Assembly (NCBI RefSeq): GCF_013368755.1
Contig: NC_049562.1
Coordinates: 3,782,001 to 3,846,000 of the forward strand
DNA: 64,000 bases
Origin: Talaromyces rugulosus
Lineage: Eukaryota; Ascomycota; Eurotiomycetes; Eurotiales; Trichocomaceae
Reading direction: 5' to 3'
The translations under genes and the position numbers were made by a program. Shown here in pieces: positions 55,783 to 64,000 of the stretch (positions are counted from its first letter, which is position 1; the number at the start of each line of letters is the position of its first letter). The notes under the pieces were generated by a model. That model was not told the DNA's origin. It saw nothing but the letters and a program-made list of their open reading frames with translations, and did not search any database.

Positions 55783-58622
55783 ATGACTTCCCGTAAGTCG
55801 GAATTCCCCACACAGAGAGGAAGAGAGAGAGAGAGAATGCAGACGGACTGACCACAACGCCTACTACACAGTCAAGCAGTTCATTCGCAACGTCCGGTCT
55901 GCCAAGACAATTGCAGATGAGCGAGCCGTCGTTCAAAAAGAGAGCGCCGCCATTCGCGCCTCCTTTCGAGAGGAAAGCCATGACTCCAATGTTCGGTCAG
56001 TAACGGATTGCCCTCCTACACAGCATACACCGTTCTAATGCTTTGCTTGTTGAAAATAGGAGGAACAATGTTGCCAAGCTATTGTATCTGTTCACCCTCG
56101 GAGAACGAACCCATTTCGGCCAGATCGAATGTCTGAAGCTGCTGGCTTCTCCGCGTTTCGCCGACAAGCGATTGGGATACTTGGGGACCATGCTGTTGCT
56201 GGACGAGAACCAGGAAGTTTTAACTTTGGTCACCAATTCTCTGAAAAAGTGAGTTCTGACCCTCGGCCTTTATTCCGGAGTTGACTGCACTTCCGGATAT
56301 TTTTTGGTTGGCCTCTCTCTGACATTCGGTAGTGATTTGAATCATTCCAATCAATATGTCGTTGGCCTAGCTTTGTGCACGCTGGGCAACATTGCCTCTA
56401 TCGAGATGTCCCGAGATCTGTTTCCCGAAGTCGAGTCATTGATCACCACAGCCAATCCTTATATTCGACGGAAAGCGGCGCTGTGTGCCATGCGTATCTG
56501 CCGGAAAGTTCCTGATTTGCAGGAACATTTCTTGGAAAAAACCAAGATGCTCCTCTCGGATCGTAACCATGGTGTTCTTCTTTGCGCTTTGACTCTAGCG
56601 GTTGACCTCTGTGAACATGCCGAAGAGCTTGAAGAGGGCCAAGACGAGATTATCGAATCCTTCCGTCCGCACGTCGGCCCACTCGTCAAGGTTCTGAAGG
56701 GCTTGACTACTTCGGGCTATGCTCCTGAACATGATGTCTCGGGTATTACTGATCCTTTCTTGCAAGCAAAAATACTTCGCTTCCTTCGTGTCTTGGGTAG
56801 AGGAGACGTAGCCACCAGTGAACTCATCAACGACATCCTTGCTCAGGTCGCCACGAACACGGAATCATCCAAGAACGTCGGTAATGCTATTCTTTACGAG
56901 GCTGTGCTCACAATTCTCGACATCGAGGCCGACTCCGGTCTCCGAGTCCTTGGTGTCAACATTCTTGGAAAGTTCCTTGCCAATAAAGACAACAACATTC
57001 GATACGTCGCCTTGAATACACTGATAAAGGTGGTGGCTGTCGAGCCCAATGCGGTACAAAGGCATCGGAACACCATTTTGGATTGTTTACGAGATCCCGA
57101 TATCAGTATTCGTCGCCGAGCCCTCGACTTGAGCTTCACCTTGGTCAACGAGGGCAATGTCCGTGTCTTGGTCCGAGAGCTCTTGGCTTTCCTCGAGGTC
57201 GCCGACAACGAGTTCAAGCCAGCAATGACTTCTCAAATTGGTATCGCAGCTGATCGTTTCGCTCCGAATAAGAGATGGCACGTCGACACCATGCTGCGAG
57301 TCCTTAAACTCGCTGGCAGCTACGTCAAGGAACAGATTCTCTCGTCCTTTGTCCGGTTGATCGCGACGACTCCGGATTTGCAAACATATGCGGTTCAAAA
57401 GCTCTACACCGCACTGAAAGAAGATATCACACAGGAAGGCTTGACACTTGCGGCGTCATGGGTTATTGGTGAATACGGAGATGCACTTCTCCGTGGTGGG
57501 CAATACGAAGAGGAGGAACTTGTTCAAGAGGTTCGCGAAAGCGATATCGTTGATCTATTCATCAATATCCTCAACAGCACCTCTGCATCTCAAGTCGTCA
57601 CAGAATATATAACCACCGCTGCCATGAAGCTCTCGGTCAGAATTTCGGACCCAACCCAAGTGGAAAGACTCCGTCGATTTTTGGTTAGCCGCACGTCTGA
57701 TCTCAATGTTGAAGTACAGCAACGAGCCGTCGAATACAGTAACCTATTTGGCTACGACCAAATCCGCCAAGGTGTCTTGGAGCGTATGCCGCCTCCCGAG
57801 ATTCGAGAAGAGCAACGGGTGTTTGGTGAACCGACAAACAAACGACAGAGCCGAATGCTCAAAGACAAGTCCAAGAAGGCGCCCAAGCAGACAGAAGACA
57901 TGCTCCTCGATTTAATGGGTGGCTCAGATGTTGGTCCTACGAGTCCCACGGGTGCCAATGGCACCTCACAAAACACAGCCGATCTGCTGGCCGACATCCT
58001 GGGCGGTGGGGATTCTTCAGCTCCACAGCCAGCTGCATCCTCCAATACCAGCGCAATAATGGATCTCTTTGGATCAAGCGGCACGCCAGCTCCCCAGACA
58101 CCTTCCCCTGCCCCTACATCTGCGTCTCAGGATCTTCTAGGCGGTCTTGGAGCTCCCAGCTCCCCGGCCCCTGCTCCTTCAACAACCGGTCCATCGGCAC
58201 ACACCGCATTCAACAAGAATGATTTGGTACTTACGCTGCAGGTTCAACGTAATTCCAGCGGGACCGGTGCCCAGATTCTCGCTCGCTTCCGCAACGAGTC
58301 TAGTTTCAACCGGATAACTGGTGCTGGCCTTCAGGCTGCGGTTCCCAAGAGCCAACGACTACAACTGAGCGCCATCAACAAGGCAGATCTTGATGGAGGA
58401 GAAGAGGGTACCCAAGCTATGAGAATAGCTGCTGTCACTGGGGTGAGCATTTTCCCTCCCTTTTTTTTTTCTTTTTTTTTTTTTACATAAAATCTGAGTT
58501 TTTGCTAACAAAAATTACTTTACCAGGCACTCCCGCCTAAACTACGCTTGCGTCTTCGCGTAACGTATGGGAAAGATGGATCCGACCCAGTCACTGAGCA
58601 AGTCGACTGGACCGAGCCATGA
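55783..58622 (+). CDS. APL4: AP-1 clathrin adaptor complex subunit gamma (gamma-adaptin)
   Basis: Large subunit of the trans-Golgi/endosome clathrin adaptor AP-1. Five exons (55783-55792, 55872-55995, 56060-56248, 56333-58442, 58527-58622) encode 842 residues. The trunk starts [20 protein letters not shown] and shows the adaptin HEAT-repeat blocks [20 protein letters not shown], then [19 protein letters not shown], and [21 protein letters not shown] Pro/Ala/Gly-rich hinge with LLADILGG and LLDLMGG boxes leads to the gamma-ear ([19 protein letters not shown], then the final [11 protein letters not shown]). Exon 1 has only 10 nt. Length and layout match fungal Apl4. Confidence 0.95.
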
Positions 58623-59524
58623 TTCAGTACAGCCTTGTAAACATGGTTGTGGATGATAATTCATATAGAGAGAGGAGTATAATGTGCCTGCCAACCTCTT
58701 TTTTTTTAACTTGTTATTTTTTCCTTTCTTTTTTTTTTAAATTCCTCATTCGATTTCCATGGTTTATTATGTACATAATCCAGGACTACGTACTTGTATA
58801 CTTGTATCCCAGGATACAAAAAAAAGAGTCTGGATTCACCGCCGACATGAGTCACGAATTTTATTCCATAATTATCGTGGACTAGATTTGGAGTTGATAC
58901 AAAATGATGACATATATTCTTCCTAGACAAAATGAACAATGACGTATACATGTATCCGTTGACTAGTTGTAGAAAATAAGTCGCCAACTTCGCAAGGCAT
59001 CCTTGTCCAAAGTACTAAGCCGTTCCGGGAAAAAAAATATATAGCCCTAACAGACTGCTGGACAACATTGTTCTGCCTCAGGACAAACCGATTACACTCG
59101 TCCCTGTCATCGTCTCTATATTTTATATCCTATTTAGGAAAAGTACCAAAACGTAGTAGATGTATACTAATACTATTCTAGCATATATAAAGTGATCATA
59201 TAAAAAGGTCTCCCTCGCATGTTGTAAAGTGAAATCACCCATTCTCTTCTTCAATCTTCTCTAACAACTCTTCTCTTATCGCTGAGATCTTGTTCTTTGC
59301 TACTTACAACAAGCAACCTCTATTGTTTCCATTGCTCATCCTTTTTCTTTCTTGCTTTCTAAATTCTCATCATCACAAAGCCATAGTCCGTTTGAAACAT
59401 TCGCCCAAAGATAGAACAAACCACTTGAGCTTTTCACACAAAGGGCAATACAACAAAGCCCTGTTCCTCATTCACGGACGTGATATATCTTACAAACCTA
59501 CAGAGAGCAACCGCCGACAACAAG
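58623..59524. other. Intergenic
   Basis: A 900-bp AT-rich spacer with homopolymer T runs near 58700 and 58730. No gene is recognised. Confidence 0.45.
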
Positions 59525-60108
59525 ATGATGCCAATTACTACTACCACCACCACCACCACCACAGAGAAAACCGAGGACCAGGAGCAACCTATTCACTGGA
59601 TCCCAGTCAAAGAAGAAGAAAGCCCAACTTTCAAAACACCCCAGAAAAGGGTATCATTCGATTTAATCCCGTTTTACATAAACGGTGACTCAAGCCGGAT
59701 GGCCGACTCATCGTCCATGTCAACTAAGCAAGGCAAAGAAAACATGGCCGCATTTCGTAAGTCCTACGTACCTACGTCCTCTCATATTTTGGGGAAGAAA
59801 AAAATCATCCCATACCAACTTGCTGTTTAGATGATTTGCTGGGACGAAGGAAGAGAAGTAGCCCTAGCCCTGTCAAAGGTGCCGGGATCTTGAAAAACAC
59901 CAACAATAGCCGATGTCACCGCCGCCGCTATAGGCACAATAATACTCGCCAAAGCGAGAACAACGACAACGACAACAATGTCGCAAATTCCTCCAATCAG
60001 CCCCGCCTTATTCTCAGGGGCCCCAAAAATCCGAGAGATTGTCTTGTCAAATTCAAGTTTGATGGACGCATCATCCGTACTGTGAATATGGAGAAGGCGA
60101 TGTGTTAA
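59525..60108 (+). CDS. Small hypothetical protein, disordered
   Basis: Two exons (59525-59756 and 59831-60108) join by a GT-AG intron to encode 169 residues. The N-terminus is a poly-Thr run after MMPI. Short blocks that look constrained are HWIPVKEEESPTFKTPQKRV then SFDLIPFYIN, ENMAAFHDLLGRRKRSSPSP, and the C-terminal PRLILRGPKNPRDCLVKFKF with FDGRIIRTVNMEKAM. I do not recognise the family. The clean splice and the non-low-complexity C-terminus favour a real gene over a chance frame. Confidence 0.5.
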
Positions 60109-60690
60109 GGGAGGGAGAGAACTGGGTTTGGGATGTTTGTTTTTGAGGTCATGTAACTTTTTTTGTTTTGTTTTGTTTTGTTTGGGATTGGATTGGGAAA
60201 CGAGTTGGGAATTGAACGATTTTGATCTATTTTTTATACCATGTATTCTTAGATAAGCGCATGTCAAAACTTGCCTAATACGGCAACATCCAAAACTAAA
60301 ATTACTACTATCGATTTCCATTAAAACATGTATAGATCTATAAAAAAGACTCCATACATACTTACTATCAAAAAGTATATACTAGGACTAGTAAATACAT
60401 GTAACGTATTTCACAAGTAAGCCGTGCACTTATATTTAGTTGACAAATTGTGTCTCTGAACAATACGATGTATATTCCATACTAAACCTAATCTGGATCG
60501 GAGCGTAGTCGAGTACGTACTCTGCGGTAATTACGTGATGTACGTGTTCTGCAATATCCAGGGTATGACGTCCCTTAATCGTACCACGCTCTTTGCGCGT
60601 AGGCACCGATAGGCGGCAACTGGGTACTTCCGCGCTTGTCTCTCACTTTCTGAACACCAGGAATACTATTCTAGATGAAGGTCCTCCGCA
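60109..60690. other. Intergenic
   Basis: A 580-bp AT-rich spacer. No gene is recognised. Confidence 0.45.
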
Positions 60691-61236
60691 ATGGCTAGAA
60701 TTACGCCAGAATCGATTCCAGAGTTGAAAGCCGTTGGCCGCACCACCGGTACGCCAAGTGACTTGGAGGGGCTTTCGTTTCAGACTGCCTGCCCTCCAGA
60801 CGTGGGCCCAAGAACTCGAATTGTCGCAGTTTGCGGTATCACGGATGAAGCCGACGCCGCCGGTCCTAATAGGGACGGTTGGTTTCTTACGGACTTTTAT
60901 CTTTTCCATCATCTATTCTCTCACGTCCATGGTCCAACCCCTAATCAGATTTGGATGACCTCTGAAGATCCTGAGCGCCTTGTACTCAAGTACAAGGAAT
61001 ATGCACACGGTGACCCAAGAGGGGAGCGTAGAATTGTGCTCGATAAGCATATACTACCAGCCATCCGTCAATCTAGCTCTGTACGCGTTCTCCCACGGAG
61101 TGATCTTCTACAACGTTTTATCAGTACTCTGAAAGAGCAGTCACGATTAGCCAAGGAAAACAGCGAGCATCTTTTGGTACTAATATTTGGTCATGGAGAT
61201 ATGGACACGTTTGGTGAATGCCATATTTTGTATTGA
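60691..61236 (+). pseudogene. Truncated fungal protein with a caspase-like (clan CD) HGD segment
   Basis: The frame runs intact for about 175 residues: MARITPESIPELKAVGRTT, then LTDFYLFHHLFSHVHGPTPN, QIWMTSEDPERLVLKYKEYA and RIVLDKHILPAIRQSSSVRV. It then reads LLVLIFGHGDMDTFG and is cut off by unrelated sequence at about 61212. A hydrophobic strand followed by xFGHGD is how the catalytic-His loop of clan CD (C13/C14, caspase-like) peptidases reads. The part with the catalytic Cys would be downstream and is missing. Family assignment is by eye and tentative. The next sequence is the end of a minus-strand gene relic, so the break is a rearrangement junction. Confidence 0.5.
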
Positions 61237-61535
61237 TGAGCCGGCTTGGCTCGAGACGCATGCGTCTCTGTTGGACTCCAGCCATATAGGCTAGAGCTTG
61301 GGCGTAACCATTTTTAGGTTCCGAGGCTTTCCTGGCTTCCATTATGATTGAAATGCTCTCAAATCTTTTTGGCACGGACGCTACGACAGGGTCGTAGCCC
61401 AGCACATAGTCGGCGCTACCAGAGATTACCCCCGTCCCACCAGGGAGTTGGGTGGTGATAGGGTATTCGCCTCGTAGGGACATGGCCCTTGCGGCCAAAT
61501 CGTGCTGGTTCGCATCTAGGATGTCAAATACGACA
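61213..61535 (-). pseudogene. Truncated fungal hypothetical protein, PD-(D/E)XK-like
   Basis: The minus strand reads IDIVVFDILDANQHDLAARA, then MSLRGEYPITTQLPGGTGVI. SADYVLGYDP, a spacer, and IIMEARKASEPKNGYAQALA with YMAGVQQRR follow. The Asp of SADYVLGY followed by the Glu of MEARK resembles the D...ExK core of restriction-endonuclease-like folds. The frame ends at about 61213 after NTKYGIHQT, abutting the truncated plus-strand protein. The family assignment is tentative. Confidence 0.45.
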
Positions 61536-61538
61536 ATG

Positions 61539-62702
61539 TCAATGAGCGTTCTCGATAAAGCTTCGCAAGAGTCTCGCTTTTAGAATCTTGCCTTGCGCAT
61601 TCGTTCCAACAAAGCATGATGGCTCAGACTCTTTACGTAAACAAAGAGCACTCCCTGAAAATCCACGTAATGAGTCTCCATCATATTGGGTTCTCCATAA
61701 AGTCGAGATGTTTTGAGATAAGTGTCGTTTATCCCAAGTATACTGTGTGGCTTCAACGATTGCTTGTCGGGCTCCTTCTGATATTACTTGGCCAGTCCGT
61801 GTATTTAAATTGCCACTACTCTCATGAAGTCTCATGAAAAAAAGAGGAGAACACCTAATGCGTCTTGGTAGCTTCCCCAGCCAACAACTTGAGGTGTTCC
61901 TACAGGGACCGTGACTTTGGGGAGTTGGGAGGAAGAATCAGCAGTAACTAGTGATAAATCATGCTTGAAGGTCACAGGAAATATCATCTTCTGTGACCCA
62001 GATCTCACAGAATCATAGCTTCTTGTAATAGTCCCAATCTATTTCGAAGTAAGTTAGAAAAGTCCTTTATGCTATCTCAATGAACGTACCGGTTTGGAAC
62101 TAATTGGTAAAAAAACACTTCTCCCCGAGATATTGTCGATATGCATCGTCAATTATGGCCGTAGTTAGGAAAATCTCTTCCCGATGCTGAGAGAAGAGAA
62201 AGAACCTAGACATCCATTAATACAAATTTGAAGTAACATAGTTTCTTCGTACGAACCTCTTCTTTGGTGATCCAGTTCCCTGCTCACAGTCTGCAATCCA
62301 TGTGAGCATTTCGATGCCCATTTGCATCAAGGTTATGTCTGGGGAACTCTGGAACAAATACGGCTTGACTTTGACGATTGAATAGATGTCATTGTTGCCA
62401 CGCGAGCAAAGTCTGCCATCTGTAATAGCGTGGAGAGTCGCCGCGCCCAGCTTAATCTAGAAGGGATGTTTGTAAACTTCCCATTCCAGTGTTGCTTTAC
62501 TACAACAAACAGTGAGAGAAGACAAAAATCTAAGGGCAGCAACATTGACAAAGTCTTCCCCGGCCGATGGATTAAAGGGCCATGAGGCGGAAGCACTTGA
62601 ATAACAACTGATCATGTGTCCAACTTCGACAGATCCCAGCGAAAGAGTGCTTTGGATCATAGGGTCGGGGGGCGATGTAGAGTTTCCATCTTCGCTGGCC
62701 AT
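61539..62702 (-). pseudogene. Frameshifted fungal gene, trypsin-like C-terminal part
   Basis: A mosaic of one gene read right to left. Start MASEDGNSTSPPD (62702), then an in-frame TAG at 62457-62459 between VYKHPF and IKLGAATLHAITDGRLC. An intron (62252-62187) leads to HREEIFLTTAIIDDAYRQYL. A T7 run near 62113-62119 shifts the frame before PISSKPIGTITRSYDSVRSG. Then PKVTVPVGTPQVVGWGSYQD, another frame change near 61840, and NTRTGQVISEGARQAIVEAT, with LWRTQYDGDSLRGFSGSALC at the end. The GFSGSALC block looks like the nucleophile loop of trypsin-like folds. At least two independent lesions make it a pseudogene. Confidence 0.55.
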
Positions 62703-62984
62703 CTCAATCTCGACAATTGGTGGTGGTAAAGCGGCCCATTGTCATCTCTTCGACATTTTTTTGGAGGCTATTCAATCTCTTCAAGATCGAGGTCGTCTTC
62801 ATCCATATTCTCGTCCACTTGCTCCGCATGATTCATTGCCTCGTCGTCCAGTTCCTCATCTAGTTGGCCTTCATTAAGTTGATTGCCTTAATCTTGTCCT
62901 CTTTTGACCGAGGCCTCCCAGGATGTCGAAGGCTTGAAGGAAGCAATCTCTCTTAATGGCCCCAAAAGAGAGTTGAATATTATT

Positions 62985-63203
62985 TTACTTCAATTGTCTC
63001 CTGCAAGTGGAACGTAGGTAAATCTGCAGCCGGAGAAGCAGCGCCATTGACAACACAATAAAAGGCCGATATCGACGGCCATCAGGATCACATCCATCAT
63101 CGCTGATTACCACCTTTAGATATGTTCCTTCAACCGGTGTAAACGGTAACTTCGCCTGGTAGTTTGCGTGTAGGGGCGATTTATACAAATTCCACGTGCT
63201 CAT
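62985..63203 (-). pseudogene. Hypothetical fragment
   Basis: A 72-residue frame reads STWNLYKSPLHANYQAKLPF, then TPVEGTYLKVVISDDGCDPD and a hydrophobic C-terminus with YRPFIVLSMALLLRLQIYLR. Composition is protein-like, but no start context or family can be identified. It may be an exon of the degraded genes to its left. Kept as low confidence. Confidence 0.3.
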
Positions 63204-63449
63204 GAATCGTCTAGCCCGCCATTACTCTTTGGCTCTCTGAAAGATCATCTTCGAGTCCTGAAAATGTAGAAGTACGGAGTGGTGGAATAATTTGAATTTT
63301 TTTTTCAAGAGACTTATAATAAAGTCTCTTGTCTTTGACGAAGGCATCCCTCAAAGGAAAAACTCGTAATCATGCTGAACCAGGCGTCGGGGAAGGACTC
63401 GGCGCCCGCATCTATCCATTCATACTGAAATAGCATTCGCCGGAAATCA

Positions 63450-64000
63450 ATGTTGAATACCTTGATTTGCATTGCCATAGCTTCGTATTTGTCGCCATGT
63501 GTAATGCTTTACAGCGGTGTCAATACAGAGATTTCAAAGGATTCCGTCACAACAAATAATAAGAAAATGACGCAAATTGAGAAGCAGTGCGGCAAGAAGT
63601 GCCTTGGGGAAGCGAGGGTGGCCACACACAAAAATATTGTCGAATTTGTCGAGATTTCAGGGGGGAGAAGTTGACGAGAAGCTTATCCAAGCTGCCAATA
63701 TGGCTCAGCAACGCCTGGGAAGCAGGGGGGAACGTAGAAACAAGATAGTGCTAATGAGGCTCAGCAACCTATGCTTTTCGAGTCTTGCAGGACTGCCAAT
63801 GCGTCTCAGCAACGTCGCTGCGAGGGTTCTTCAACGTCTGCCAATGAGGCTCAACAGCTCGAGGAAGGGGAAGCAAAGAAAATAGAAATTAATCGTCCGC
63901 TGCGATCGAACGGCAGACATGCTACTATTGTAACACTTCTCATGAAACGCCTCCCATGGAATTGGACTAGTCGTCATCAAGTCGTTAGGCATAGTATACC
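63450..64000 (+). pseudogene. Degenerate ORF with 15-residue ANxxQQ repeats (partial)
   Basis: Two plus-strand frames follow one another: KKCLGEARVATHKNIVEFVE, then after a shift in a G-run near 63660 GGEVDEKLIQAANMAQQRLG. A second shift near 63750 leads into ANEAQQ, ANASQQ and ANEAQQ units 45 bp apart (63750, 63795, 63840). The frame then continues to the window edge as KKIEINRPLRSNGRHATIVT. The first unit at 63694 is 56 bp from the second, so an indel explains the frame change. I do not recognise the protein. Confidence 0.4.

Overview
The window is nuclear DNA from a filamentous ascomycete, most probably a member of the Eurotiomycetes (Aspergillus/Penicillium/Talaromyces-like). Genes carry several short introns of about 50-120 nt with GT-AG ends and CTAAC-type branch sites. 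The core genes translate into Pezizomycotina-type proteins such as TeaR, fungal LMBR1, Q-rich MED15, a 2EXR protein and fungal GH78/GH28 enzymes. Species cannot be fixed from this sequence alone. All splice models were built by eye; the multi-exon models listed keep frame exactly and end at a stop.

Layout. 1-6.8 kb is gene-poor and AT-rich: a broken SNF2 helicase gene, one 2EXR gene, a decayed reading frame, and a complete but dead Fot1/pogo-type transposon (4534-6409, 47-bp terminal inverted repeats, TA target duplication). 6.8-22.1 kb holds housekeeping and metabolic genes: tef1, RNA polymerase III subunit C11, a small ankyrin protein, L-serine/threonine dehydratase, a divergent GH78-like/GH28 pectin-enzyme pair, the Smc5/6 subunit Nse3, and an APH-fold (Aim9-like) protein. 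22.1-25.6 kb is AT-rich again, with a kinase-like gene fragment and an orphan transposon end. 25.6-30.4 kb is a compact accessory locus: UbiA prenyltransferase, rhodopsin-type membrane protein and O-methyltransferase. 30.9-59 kb is conserved core: Aim18-like protein, dithiol glutaredoxin, TeaR, a BAG co-chaperone, LMBR1 protein, MED15, an SLC35F6-like transporter, sterol O-acyltransferase, an SRPK-like kinase gene broken by one stop codon, and AP-1 gamma-adaptin. 59.5-64 kb becomes accessory again: a small unknown gene, then a graveyard of truncated and frameshifted fungal genes and a degenerate ORF with 15-residue repeats.

How genes may work together. The GH78-like and GH28 genes share one 0.6-kb promoter and could act jointly on rhamnose-containing pectin. 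The UbiA, membrane-protein and O-methyltransferase genes could prenylate and methylate a small aromatic product, but no polyketide synthase or NRPS backbone gene is in the window. The most unusual sequence-level observations are a predicted 3-nt microexon in tef1, two GC-AG introns within 3 kb, the RIP-like transposon, and the accessory locus at 25.6-30.4 kb.
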